From the NCBI RefSeq assembly GCF_019977735.1, contig NZ_AP025018.1, positions 1,488,001 to 1,552,000 of the forward strand: a DNA stretch of 64,000 bases, written 5' to 3'. This document shows positions 55,176 through 63,897 of the stretch, one piece after another. A program made the position numbers and the translations under genes. Source of the stretch: Calothrix sp. PCC 7716 (GTDB taxonomy: Bacteria > Cyanobacteriota > Cyanobacteriia > Cyanobacteriales > Nostocaceae). The notes beneath the pieces were generated by a model. It saw nothing but the letters and a program-made list of their open reading frames with translations, had not been told where the DNA came from and ran no database searches. The stretch's first letter is position 1; the number at the start of each line of letters is the position of its first letter.

Positions 55176-55724
55176 CTACACGGACGATTTATTAGAATTA
55201 TTTAAGTTTTCTTGAATTTTATTTAAATTAGCTTTAACAGTAATAAATATATAACCTAGCTCTTGATATCGACTCTGGATTTCTTTGAAATTATTCCTAA
55301 GCTCCCGTGATTGAGTAATAATTTTATTAGTAAGCTGATTATTAACTTGGCTCATTTCAATATTCAACTTGACTTTCTCTTTCAATTTTTCGGGTTCCTC
55401 TGATAATCCATAGATAATATTGAGCAAATTTTCCACTAACTCACTATTACATTCAGAAGAATTCAACATTGTTCTCGCTATAGCTTTAGCCTCATCAAAG
55501 CTCACCCCCGACATGAGTGTCTTTGCTAATTCATCATTTACAACTTCTAACTCTTGGTTTACCTCAAGCAATTCGTTTTCGAGATTATATATATATGAGT
55601 TTTGAGTTTCTATTAACTGGTGTAAAAATTCTATCTCCTCTCGTGCAGCTAATAATTCTTCATTCGTTTCCTCATTTATTACTTCCTTGTCATTAATTTT
55701 ACATTTTTGTCGATTTCTATACAT
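55176..55724 (-). CDS. Coiled-coil hypothetical protein
   Basis: A 182-residue protein, mostly coiled coil: residues 18-65 (EELLAAREEIEFLHQLIETQ, NELLEVNQELEVVNDELAKT) and 115-180. Between them lies SFDEAKAIARTMLNSSECNS, a conserved-looking globular patch. The NQELEVVNDEL pattern recalls the NEEL coiled coils of the CheB/CheR hybrid, so interaction with a signalling protein is conceivable, but that is speculative. It lies upstream of the TPR gene in the same direction. Confidence 0.6.
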   Translation of the reverse strand: MYRNRQKCKINDKEVINEETNEELLAAREEIEFLHQLIETQNSYIYNLENELLEVNQELEVVNDELAKTLMSGVSFDEAKAIARTMLNSSECNSELVENLLNIIYGLSEEPEKLKEKVKLNIEMSQVNNQLTNKIITQSRELRNNFKEIQSRYQELGYIFITVKANLNKIQENLNNSNKSSV

Positions 55725-55834
55725 AAATTATTTTTCATGTAATCATGGTTACAAACTATTTTAATAATAAATTCTTCTTTTGGGTAGTTGACTAATCCGA
55801 TTAGATATACACCTAATTTATTCTGTCTTGTAGC

Positions 55835-55855
55835 ACAGGTATCTTGCCTGTGCAG
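55835..55855. repeat. REP-like palindrome
   Basis: GCACAGGTATC / TTGCCTGTGC upstream of nagZ, family as at 6660. Confidence 0.8.
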
Positions 55856-55902
55856 GTTATCATCTTGCTTGCACGTTTAAAATATAACTACGGGAGAAAG
55901 CA

Positions 55903-56997
55903 ATGTCCACCTCGTCTCAACTAGAGAAATTCGGCAATCACCTGCTTATTGGTATTTCTGGCACCCAATTAAACGACGACGATAAAAAGTTACTTAGTAC
56001 TGTGAAGCCCATAGGAATAGTATTTTACGGTAAAAACTTTGTAACTGGGCGCCCTTACGAAGTTTGGCTAGAAACATTTAAATCACTAAGCGCGCAAATT
56101 CGGGAATACGCAGAACGTGATGACATGTTTATGTCGCTTGACCATGAAGGTGGTCGTGTTCATCGTCCCCCAATGCCAATTACTCGTTTTCCCGAAGCGT
56201 ACTTAGCTTGCTATAATGCACGTGAAATTGCTGCATGTGCTGCTATCGAACTCAAATCGATGGGTATCAATGTTTCATGGGCGCCTGATGCCGATATTTA
56301 TTCTAATCCAAATAATCCAATTATTGGCACGCGCGCTTTTGGCACTACTCCAGAGTCTGCTAGCGTTGGCGCCATATCATATTTAGCTGGGCTGCGCGAT
56401 GGAGGTATAATTGGTTGTGCGAAACATTTTCCTGGACATGGCGATACAAGTACCGATTCGCATTTAGAGTTACCTGTACTGCATTTAACCAAAGAAGAAC
56501 TACAAGCGCGCGAACTTTTACCTTTTCAAGCTTTAATTGGCGCCGAAGTTCCAATGGTAATGACGGCACATATTTTATTCCCTAAGATAGATGCGAATGT
56601 GCCAGCAACATTATCAAAAACAATATTAACAGGTATACTTCGCGAAGAATTGGGATTTAAAGGGGTAATAGTATCCGATGATTTAGATATGAAAGCCGTT
56701 GCGGATATGTACGCAAAACCAGGAACTGTCACACAAACATTTAACGCAGGTTGCGATTTACTAATGGTATCGCGCAATTTACCTTCATCTTCAGTTGAAA
56801 GAACTATTGCTATAGCACAAGATTTTGCTGACTCAATTAATAATGGTACTCTTGATGAACAAATTGTCGAAAGTGCGTTCAGACGAGTTGATAAACTTTT
56901 GGCTATGACTGGACAGTATGAAGCACATTTGCTGAGTAAAGATGTTTTAAGGCGCCATGCTTCTTTAGTAATTGATTGTGTTTTTAGTGACTTGTAA
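55903..56997 (+). CDS. nagZ: Beta-N-acetylhexosaminidase, GH3 family
   Basis: A 364-residue glycoside hydrolase of family 3, NagZ type, which cuts GlcNAc from cell-wall muropeptides during peptidoglycan recycling. The signature KHFPGHGDTSTDSHLELP (about residue 172) carries the catalytic-loop His typical of NagZ, and the nucleophile Asp is in VSDDLDMKAVAD. SLDHEGGRVHRPPMPITRFP near residue 83 binds substrate. No signal peptide, so cytosolic, as for NagZ. GGGAGAAAG is a good ribosome site. Confidence 0.9.
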   Translation: MSTSSQLEKFGNHLLIGISGTQLNDDDKKLLSTVKPIGIVFYGKNFVTGRPYEVWLETFKSLSAQIREYAERDDMFMSLDHEGGRVHRPPMPITRFPEAYLACYNAREIAACAAIELKSMGINVSWAPDADIYSNPNNPIIGTRAFGTTPESASVGAISYLAGLRDGGIIGCAKHFPGHGDTSTDSHLELPVLHLTKEELQARELLPFQALIGAEVPMVMTAHILFPKIDANVPATLSKTILTGILREELGFKGVIVSDDLDMKAVADMYAKPGTVTQTFNAGCDLLMVSRNLPSSSVERTIAIAQDFADSINNGTLDEQIVESAFRRVDKLLAMTGQYEAHLLSKDVLRRHASLVIDCVFSDL

Positions 56998-57002
56998 CCA
57001 TA

Positions 57003-57057
57003 TATCTTGTATCTTGTGGAGCATTCTCTTGTGGAGCGGGCATCCCTGCCCGCCTCT
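57003..57057. repeat. REP-like palindrome with duplicated flank
   Basis: CTTGTGGAG occurs twice, then GCGGGCATCCCTGCCCGC (57037-57054). Behind nagZ; could help end its transcript. Confidence 0.8.
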
Positions 57058-57111
57058 CTATAGAAAATAAAGTTGCTAAACTAGATTCAAATATCTTCTG
57101 TGAGAAATGGT

Positions 57112-57484
57112 ATGCCTGAGTCTGTACGCTATATCACTAATGAAAGTGGAGAGCGGGTTGGTGTTGTGTTGGACTTAGATGTCTACCAACGTTTAGCCAA
57201 TCCTCTGGCACTAGATGCGGATTGTTTAGTTGGTTTAAGTGTTGATGAGTTGCGCGCGTTGGCAAATTCGCGCATTGTCTACTGGAGAGCAAGCTCACTT
57301 GGATGATTTAATCGCTCGAAATGCAGAGTCGCAACTGTCTTCTGATGAGGTAATTGAATTGGATCGCCTACTAGCGGATGCTGATTATTTAATGGTGCTG
57401 AAAGCGCGCGCTCGATATACGCTTAAATGTCTGGATACGTTGGGTCTTGTAGTTTTATATTTTGTTAAGGTTTTGAGGTTTTGA
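57112..57484 (+). pseudogene. Frameshifted antitoxin-like protein
   Basis: The frame starts MPESVRYITNESGERVGVVL, continues DLDVYQRLANPLALDADCLV and GLSVDELRALANS, then leaves frame near 57275 and stops at 57306. In the next frame the protein continues ALSTGEQAHLDDLIARNAES, QLSSDEVIELDRLLADADYL, MVLKARARYTLKCLDTLG. Joined it is about 120 residues and matches, from memory, a common cyanobacterial Phd-like antitoxin type. One inserted or two missing bases explain the break. No toxin gene follows before mutL. A sequencing error is possible but the absence of a toxin favours decay. Confidence 0.72.
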
Positions 57485-57513
57485 AGCACTGAAGTGCTTA
57501 TTACGAGGTTTTT

Positions 57514-59262
57514 TCAAATGCCGTGGCTTTTTCCTATTACCCAGTGCCTTTTGAAGTATTTGGATAGGGATGTTTCTGGTAGTGATAAGCTGATGGGGCG
57601 CCCGTGGGGACATGTGCGGGGGTTACGGGTACGTTGCCATTGTTCGATTAAGGTTTGCATTTCTTCTATGGTTAAATGTGTACCGTTACGTATGGCACTG
57701 CGACATGCTACGGCAACTTGTGCTGCTTTTAGGTCTCCTCCTTGGCTGAGTTCGAGGATGGCTTGATGACAATCTTCGCGCGGTTTGAGCATTGCGGGTA
57801 CGGTACGTACTGCCTGCATGTTTTCTCCGAAGGGTTCTATTTCTAGTCCTATGCGTTGTAGTTGTTCTACGTTTGCGGCTGATAGTTGATATAAAATTAA
57901 TGGCGGTTCTATTGGAACTAGTTGCCAGTCATCACATATTTGTTCGTATAATACTCGTTCGTGGGCAATGTGTTGTTCTACTAGCCACACTCCACCAGGA
58001 TGTTCAACAAGTATATACATGTTGTTTATTTGGCCTACGACTTTAAGAGAGGAATGAGTGCTGAGGGATGAGTGCTGAGTGCTGAGTGGTAATGAGTTTA
58101 TAGTGTCTGGCGCCTCTGTATCTGTTTTTGGTATCGTTTGAATTGAGCGACTGGTACGATAAGAACCTTGTTTTTCGGCTGTTGTGATAAGTTTACTAAC
58201 TCGACTATTTTGTACTGTTTCGTTTAATGTGTCGGAGTTTATACGCAGTGCTTGTTCGATGGCTTGATTTATTTGTTCTTGCCAGTAATGAAGGTTATTT
58301 AAATATATTTCGCTTTTGGTGGGGTTGCGGTTCCAGTTGATGTGTTCGGGAGATATTGATAAGTGTAGTAAGCAAACTGGAAAGCGGTCACGTGGTAATG
58401 TTCGATGAAATGCTGAAAGTACTGTCTGTTCGAGTTCAGCTGCTTTAACCATGCGGTTATTAACTGCTAGTCTTACCCAGTCGGGACGATGACGGTGACA
58501 TCTGTCGGGTAGTCCAATCACTAAATATATGTTATCTCTACACGCATATGAAGCTAACTCTAAAGTTAATTCGTGTAAGTCTCCTTGCCTAACTCGATTT
58601 AATATTTGTGGTAATAATTTACCCATTGTTGCTGCTGGACTCGTATTTATCCAGAGACGGTCATTATGCCACACTTGCCATGTTACTTGTGGATGACATA
58701 AGGCTATTTGGTGAATTGTTTCTTGTACTGCTTTGAGTTGCTGTGATGTATTTGGTAATCCTTGTCTACGTGCTTTACAATAACCAAATAAATTTGATAC
58801 TGTCACAACTGTACCCGGCGCCATTGCGGTTGCTGCTATTTCTTGTATTTCTCCACCGTTACTATATATAACTTTAAAACCACAGTTATTTATATCGGCG
58901 CCAATATAACAATTTGTTGGACGACTCATAATTTCTAGGTCTGCCAACATTGTTAAACTATGTAGCGCTTCTCCTCGAAACCCTAAACTGTGAATTTTCC
59001 ACAAATCGGCACCGTTATGTATTTTACTTGTACTGTGGGCGCTCGCTGCATACTGCAAATCTTCGTAGTTCATTCCGCAACCGTTATCAGCTACGCGAAT
59101 TCGCCACTGCTCAGGATATAAATACACTACAATTCGCGTTGCACCTGCGTCGAGAGAATTTTCAACAAGCTCCCGAACTACAGCCGCAAACGAGTCAATT
59201 ACTTCTCCTGCCGTAATCAGATGTACGACTTCTTGGGGTAAAGTTTGAATCGTGTTAGCCAT
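57514..59262 (-). CDS. mutL: DNA mismatch repair protein MutL
   Basis: A 582-residue protein. The N-terminal GHKL ATPase has AAVVRELVENSLDAGATRI, RVADNGCGM and STSKI..SLGFRGEALHSL, all intact. After a variable linker, the C-terminal dimer/endonuclease domain has EQHIAHERVLYE, the DQHA(x)2E(x)4E metal motif with Asp changed to Glu, then VACRSAIRNG and TCPHGRPISLSL, which are the other two conserved motifs. It is therefore of the nicking MutL type. The linker at about residues 390-405 (LPLSTQHSSLSTHSSL) is encoded by an interspersed repeat. MutL acts after MutS in repair. Confidence 0.94.
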   Translation of the reverse strand: MANTIQTLPQEVVHLITAGEVIDSFAAVVRELVENSLDAGATRIVVYLYPEQWRIRVADNGCGMNYEDLQYAASAHSTSKIHNGADLWKIHSLGFRGEALHSLTMLADLEIMSRPTNCYIGADINNCGFKVIYSNGGEIQEIAATAMAPGTVVTVSNLFGYCKARRQGLPNTSQQLKAVQETIHQIALCHPQVTWQVWHNDRLWINTSPAATMGKLLPQILNRVRQGDLHELTLELASYACRDNIYLVIGLPDRCHRHRPDWVRLAVNNRMVKAAELEQTVLSAFHRTLPRDRFPVCLLHLSISPEHINWNRNPTKSEIYLNNLHYWQEQINQAIEQALRINSDTLNETVQNSRVSKLITTAEKQGSYRTSRSIQTIPKTDTEAPDTINSLPLSTQHSSLSTHSSLKVVGQINNMYILVEHPGGVWLVEQHIAHERVLYEQICDDWQLVPIEPPLILYQLSAANVEQLQRIGLEIEPFGENMQAVRTVPAMLKPREDCHQAILELSQGGDLKAAQVAVACRSAIRNGTHLTIEEMQTLIEQWQRTRNPRTCPHGRPISLSLPETSLSKYFKRHWVIGKSHGI

Positions 59263-59465
59263 AACCTACAGTGTACGGCAAAAGTAAACCCCAATACAAT
59301 TGTTTAATTTATTAAGTTTAGTTACAAATATAAATTTACATTTTGTTACTAAAAGCAATACCAAATTATTAAAATGAATAAAAATATTTATTAATTCTAA
59401 AAATCACTTATATAGCGGCAATTTCTTGATAAATTGCTATTGGTAGTACAAGGAAAAATAAATAC

Positions 59466-59801
59466 ATGCTGAATCATCTCGTTGCTCACACTGATGCTCA
59501 TGATTTAAGAGCGCGTTTAGAATGGGGACAACCCGGTCTGACAATTGTGGATGTTCGCGACCGTTTTACCTACAACCACGGTCACATTACAGGCGCCATG
59601 CCAATGCCTATTGGTGACTTGCCGAACCGCGCGAAAGCTAGTTTACACCAAAAACGTGATATTTATGTTTACGGTGAAAACGACGAACAAACTGCTCATG
59701 CAGCACAATTACTCCGCGATGCTGGATTTATACACGTCTCTGAAATTATTGGTGGTTTGAGCGCTTGGCAAACTGCTGGTGGAGCAGTAGAAGGCGTATA
59801 A
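59466..59801 (+). CDS. Rhodanese-like protein without catalytic cysteine
   Basis: A 111-residue single-domain rhodanese fold: LTIVDVRDRFTYNHGHITGA, MPMPIGDLPN and LLRDAGFIHVSEIIGGLSAW. The active loop, normally VVYC-x5-R, is DIYVYGENDEQT here, with Gly70 in place of the Cys, so it cannot transfer sulfur. Cyanobacterial relatives of this type share the loss, as far as I recall; a binding or regulatory role is likely. It lies alone. Confidence 0.85.
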   Translation: MLNHLVAHTDAHDLRARLEWGQPGLTIVDVRDRFTYNHGHITGAMPMPIGDLPNRAKASLHQKRDIYVYGENDEQTAHAAQLLRDAGFIHVSEIIGGLSAWQTAGGAVEGV

Positions 59802-59974
59802 TATTATTACATTTTCATTGGTAGTTGTTTTTTCAATGTACTGCACAGTGTGCAGTACAATTTTTGCCGTATATAATTAAAAATTAAGATTTTTAAAGTT
59901 TTCTCATTGAAAAAGCTATTTTATGCTTAATTTTAAACACATAACTGAGTCTAAGCTATACTTGAAAATAGAAA

Positions 59975-60274
59975 ATGCATGTTATAAGTTATCGGCGTTT
60001 AAGAGAATATTGTGAAAAGCACGCTGATTGTTGTGATGCTCTTGATGACTGGTATAAAGCTGCTATGAAGGCAGACTGGTCAAATTTGCTACAAGTGCAA
60101 TCTGTTTTTCCTTATTCAGAAGCAGTTGGTAATTTTACTGTTTTTAATATTAAAGGTAATAAATATCGTTTAATTGTAAGCATAGATTATGAAAAACAAG
60201 TAATTTACGTAAAATATGTCCTTACCCATGCTGAATATGATAAGGAAAAGTGGAAGAATGACCCTTACTTTTGA
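59975..60274 (+). CDS. higB: HigB-type toxin
   Basis: A 99-residue protein of the RelE/HigB superfamily: VISYRRLREYCEKHADCCDA, WYKAAMKADWSNLLQVQSVF, FNIKGNKYRLIVSIDYEKQV and VKYVLTHAEYDKEKW. HigB-type toxins of this class cut mRNA on the ribosome. The reading frame is intact. The antitoxin gene overlaps its last 17 bases, in the toxin-first order normal for higBA. Confidence 0.88.
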   Translation: MHVISYRRLREYCEKHADCCDALDDWYKAAMKADWSNLLQVQSVFPYSEAVGNFTVFNIKGNKYRLIVSIDYEKQVIYVKYVLTHAEYDKEKWKNDPYF

Positions 60275-60659
60275 CCAAAAGAGATATCAAGAATTACTGA
60301 TGAAATATCAACCGAAGCTCATTAGAAACGAAGAAGAGAATGAAAAAGCTTTAGCTATTGTCGAAGAATTAATGCATCGTAAAAATAGAACCTTAGAAGA
60401 AAATGAGCTTTACGATTTACTAATTACTTTAATTGAAAAATTTGAGCAAGAATATTACTCTCCTGGTAAAGCTTCTACTCCTCATTCGATGCTACTTTTT
60501 TTAATGGAACAACAAAATATTCAGCAATCAGCTTTAGTTGATATTATTGGTTCCAATGATATTGTTTCTCAAATTGTTGATGCAAAGCAAGAAATTACTA
60601 AAGAACAAGCTAAAGCTTTAGGAAAATTCTTTCACGTAGACCCCAGCTTATTTATGTAG
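60258..60659 (+). CDS. higA: HigA-type antitoxin
   Basis: A 133-residue protein. The ATG at 60258 (MTLTFDQKRYQELLMKYQPK) is chosen over an in-frame ATG 42 bases upstream because the family motif begins there. An N-terminal helical part (EEENEKALAIVEELM) precedes a helix-turn-helix (about 85-130, LLFLMEQQNIQQSALVDIIG, KQEITKEQAKALGKFFHVDP). It neutralizes the toxin and should repress the operon. Overlap by 17 bases with higB couples translation. A paralogue without HigB is at 35435. Confidence 0.88.
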   Translation: MTLTFDQKRYQELLMKYQPKLIRNEEENEKALAIVEELMHRKNRTLEENELYDLLITLIEKFEQEYYSPGKASTPHSMLLFLMEQQNIQQSALVDIIGSNDIVSQIVDAKQEITKEQAKALGKFFHVDPSLFM

Positions 60660-60691
60660 ATATTTGAAATACGCGCGTATGGTGGGCATTG

Positions 60692-60870
60692 CTAGCCCTG
60701 TCAAGGTGAGCATGGGTACTAACCATTTATAAGGGTTTTAGCCTTTCACTGATTAAAATTTGAAAGCAAAAAATAATATTTGCGCTCAATTTTATATTCC
60801 AGAGTTGGGGGTACAACGTAAGAATAAGGCTTTTATCTAGTACTGTATTGGTACACCTTGACAGGGCTAG
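60692..60870. mobile_element. 179-bp MITE with perfect 17-bp terminal repeats
   Basis: Ends CTAGCCCTGTCAAGGTG (60692-60708) and its exact reverse complement (60854-60870). The flanks show a 10-base direct repeat, GTGGGCATTG, before the left end and after the right end. Removing the element and one copy restores the perfect palindrome GGTGGGCATTGCCCACC, a member of the family at 43531. The interior is AT-rich and codes for nothing. It is a non-autonomous transposon moved by a transposase encoded elsewhere. Confidence 0.9.
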
Positions 60871-60914
60871 GTGGGCATTGCCCACCATACAGATTTGTTT
60901 GTATAGACCTCTTT

Positions 60915-61952
60915 TTATGGTATGGGTACTAATACAGGTGGAGTATTGAGTATTCCATTTAATAGGGATGCGGGACGTTGACCGTAGGGCCAAGCGAAAG
61001 CGTGTTTAAATGCAGCATCTTGACAAGCTTGTAATTGTTGGAAGTTAATGATGTCGTAGGTTAACAAGTTTTCATACTCAAACGGTAAGCGCACGTTATG
61101 TAGTCCTGCGTTATCCGTACAAATTGCAATATCCACCCCCGCTTCAAAACAACGGTCAAACACTGTTTTTAATTGACGAATATCTTCTAATGTACCCGTT
61201 TTAATGTATGTGGTTGGACAAACTTCTAAACATTGTCCACGCTGTGCGAGTTCAGGTAATAACTCAGGATGTAGCAAAGGAACTTGAATCCCGTGTCCGA
61301 TACGCATTAAACAAGGTAATAGTTCTGGATAACAACCTGCTGTTGTTTCATATAGATGTCCAGTAGTTTTCACGGATAATGACAGCGCATAGTTATAAAG
61401 TTGTATCCACTCTTCTAACCTTTCTGCGTAGTAACTATCTCCTCCTGCTACATCTACCCCACATACGAAGTTTTTGTTTTCTGCTGCCAGGTCAACTATC
61501 GCTTTATTTACTTCATATGGTAAACGTGCGTGCATACACAATATTTGACTTGTGACAATCGGATACTCTGGTATTTGACTCGCTTTACCCACTACCTCAA
61601 CTATTTCTCTCATTTTGTCAATTCGTTCTGATTGACTCAGGTGTTCGGGTGTGCGTAGATAGGGAGTATAACGCAATTCTAAGTACGCCAGATTTTCAAA
61701 TATATAGGCGCCTCTCAATAAGCGATAAATAAAATAAGGGAGAGTTTCTACAGTTTGAACACTTTCGACTAATGTGTGTAATTCCAAATATTCATCCAGG
61801 GTATTACGAGGCTTTGTATAAAATTCTTCAAATGTTGAGTAATCATTAAAGCGGGATACCATATCCTCGGAATGACGCTGGAAATATCTCCATAGTACGC
61901 GAGGTACTACCGAACCTCCCAAATGCCGATGCAATTCCGCATATAATGCCAT
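60915..61952 (-). CDS. Adenosine deaminase-family protein
   Basis: A 345-residue metal-dependent deaminase. The first zinc motif H-x-H is ELHRHLGGS (His8, His10). Next are the catalytic pair in TTGHLYETTAG (His and Glu, as in H-x-x-E), the His in MRIGHGIQVPLLHPELL and ICTDNAGLHN, where the usual Asp-Asp has become Asp-Asn. The first Asp (zinc ligand) is kept. Thus it can bind metal, but substrate preference may differ from adenosine. CLEVCPTTYIKTG is typical. Cytosolic; purine salvage or a related amidohydrolase reaction is likely. Confidence 0.8.
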   Translation of the reverse strand: MALYAELHRHLGGSVVPRVLWRYFQRHSEDMVSRFNDYSTFEEFYTKPRNTLDEYLELHTLVESVQTVETLPYFIYRLLRGAYIFENLAYLELRYTPYLRTPEHLSQSERIDKMREIVEVVGKASQIPEYPIVTSQILCMHARLPYEVNKAIVDLAAENKNFVCGVDVAGGDSYYAERLEEWIQLYNYALSLSVKTTGHLYETTAGCYPELLPCLMRIGHGIQVPLLHPELLPELAQRGQCLEVCPTTYIKTGTLEDIRQLKTVFDRCFEAGVDIAICTDNAGLHNVRLPFEYENLLTYDIINFQQLQACQDAAFKHAFAWPYGQRPASLLNGILNTPPVLVPIP

Positions 61953-62042
61953 AATGCCACTTTTTTATATAAATTTTATTAATCTTAACAAGAACAAATC
62001 TAAAAAGTAATCTGTACGCAGAATAATTTTTTATTTAGAGAC

Positions 62043-63803
62043 TTACTGCACAGGCAAGATGCCTGTGCCACAAGAGCTTGTTAGCTGTGTTGGTAAAATG
62101 TGTGTGGAAGTGGTTTTAGTTACAGGTAAATAGACTTTGAAGCAAGTACCTTCACCGACTTTGCTATGAACGTCAATGAACCCACCATGATTTTTGATGA
62201 TGCTTTTTGTCGTCGAAAGTCCTAAACCAGTTCCTTTGCCAACTTCTTTGGTAGTGAAAAATGGTTCAAAGATATGCTCTAAATTAGATGCTGGTATCCC
62301 AATTCCAGTATCTGTGACTGTGATAATAACAAAATTAGTCTCGGTGTCGGCGCCGTTCAAATGTAAAGTTAATTTACCACCCTGTGGCATTGCATCTCGT
62401 GCGTTGACAACCAAGTTCATCAAGACTTGGTGTATTTGAGTAGTATTTCCCATCACACAGCCTAAATATGGAGATACACTGATTTGACAGGTAATAGATT
62501 TAGGAAATGTTTGGGTGATGAAAAGCTCGACATCGCTAAATACAGCTTTCAAGTCAATAAGAGTTTGTTTATCAACACCACGAGCAAATAATAATATCTG
62601 TTTAATTAGGTTTGCTCCACGTTTGACATTGTTTTCTAGCGTCGTTAGCAAAGAATTATATTCGTTGTTAGGCAATTTCATTCGTAATAACTGTGCTGAC
62701 AACAGAATTGGAGAAAGCACGTTATTCAAGTCATGAGCAATACCACCAGCATTTGAACCAATAGTGTCGAGACGTTGGAAACGTAACAGTGTAGAAAATA
62801 TTTGCTTTTCTTCGGTAATGTCACGTGTCACCGATAAATTCAGAAAACTCCCATCTTCGCAACTCAACGGAACTGCGTGTGTTTTTACCCAACGACGTGT
62901 CCCTTGAACGTTAATCTCAAATTCTAATGTTCCTGCGTTTCCTCTACATACACTTTCATGCAATGCTGCAAATGCACGATAGTACTCACGCTCTACTCTT
63001 GTATCAACTCGTTTGCCAAGTAGCTCGTTTGCACTTAAAGCTTTCATCATTTTGATTCCATTCGCATTTATCTCCAATAGCGTTGCGTCGGGAGCAATTA
63101 ACTCTACACACTCACTTGCATCCATCAATGCTTGTAAACGATTCTCACACGAAGCTAACTTTCGTTCTGTCACCTGTAAATGCATTAAGGCACTTCGCAG
63201 TAGCAAATAGAATAGTACTACTAACCCGACACTCCCAAATGTGGCAATCGAAAAAGTTGTTATTGTATGAACAAAGCTGATTTGCGAAGCTTTGATAACT
63301 GTTTGAAGCTTTTTAGACTCGTTTGCTTTGATTTTCTCAAACAATTGTTGAATATCACGAGTCAAAACCTCTGTTGATAACAATTCTTGATTTTTATTAC
63401 CGTTTATTTGGCTTTCAAACAGATTCAAACTATTAGTAATTTTGTCTTGAAGTAAATTTATATACTTGTTATCATTTGCGTAGCTAAAGATGGTATCAAG
63501 CTGTTTAAGACTTGTATTCGTTTGCTCAACTCCAACAGTATAATCTGATAGATAATTTTGATTATTTGTGACTAAGTAAGTTTGAAAAGATATTTGAGTA
63601 TTATTAAACTCCCAAAGCGTTCGTTCGAGTTGACTAATAACCTGTAAAGCTTGGTTTACTGAATGTTGATGATAAATGAGTTGAAATGTATTACTGTAAA
63701 AAATTATGGCATTAATCACGACGACTGAAGCCGCTACCACAAAAACAGTCGTCAGTTTTTTCAGTCTAGACAACTTCTTCATGCGTCCCTTGATATTCAA
63801 CAA
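62043..63803 (-). CDS. Membrane sensor histidine kinase with PAS domain
   Basis: A 586-residue kinase. Two membrane helices (about 19-38 and 183-203) enclose a helical periplasmic sensor of about 140 residues (CHASE3-like), then a PAS/PAC domain (about 222-335, with [20 protein letters not shown]), a HisKA-like helix with [20 protein letters not shown] (His in AHD) and HATPase_c ([42 protein letters not shown]). The HDLNN variant is typical of kinases with a PAS sensor and stand-alone regulators. The C-terminus GTGILPVQ is encoded by the palindrome at 62048. A downstream Met (MKKLSR, residue 8) could be the true start. Confidence 0.9.
   Translation of the reverse strand: MLNIKGRMKKLSRLKKLTTVFVVAASVVVINAIIFYSNTFQLIYHQHSVNQALQVISQLERTLWEFNNTQISFQTYLVTNNQNYLSDYTVGVEQTNTSLKQLDTIFSYANDNKYINLLQDKITNSLNLFESQINGNKNQELLSTEVLTRDIQQLFEKIKANESKKLQTVIKASQISFVHTITTFSIATFGSVGLVVLFYLLLRSALMHLQVTERKLASCENRLQALMDASECVELIAPDATLLEINANGIKMMKALSANELLGKRVDTRVEREYYRAFAALHESVCRGNAGTLEFEINVQGTRRWVKTHAVPLSCEDGSFLNLSVTRDITEEKQIFSTLLRFQRLDTIGSNAGGIAHDLNNVLSPILLSAQLLRMKLPNNEYNSLLTTLENNVKRGANLIKQILLFARGVDKQTLIDLKAVFSDVELFITQTFPKSITCQISVSPYLGCVMGNTTQIHQVLMNLVVNARDAMPQGGKLTLHLNGADTETNFVIITVTDTGIGIPASNLEHIFEPFFTTKEVGKGTGLGLSTTKSIIKNHGGFIDVHSKVGEGTCFKVYLPVTKTTSTHILPTQLTSSCGTGILPVQ
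62048..62068. repeat. REP-like palindrome inside the kinase gene's last codons
   Basis: GCACAGGCAAG / ATGCCTGTGC, the family of 6660. Read on the minus strand it supplies the kinase's C-terminal residues GTGILPVQ and leads into the stop at 62043. Confidence 0.85.
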
Positions 63804-63897
63804 GCGATGACCTTGACTGCTGATGTTCCCGATTCAGGGAAGATAACAATAGCTACTTCTTTATGGCTTTTGCTGTATCAAGTTACTCAAAGTTTAT

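Noticed and set aside
57514-57766. 90-codon plus-strand frame after the frameshifted antitoxin, considered as its missing toxin
   Set aside because: It is antisense to the conserved C-terminal motifs of mutL (CPHGRP, ACRSA), which clearly code on the minus strand.
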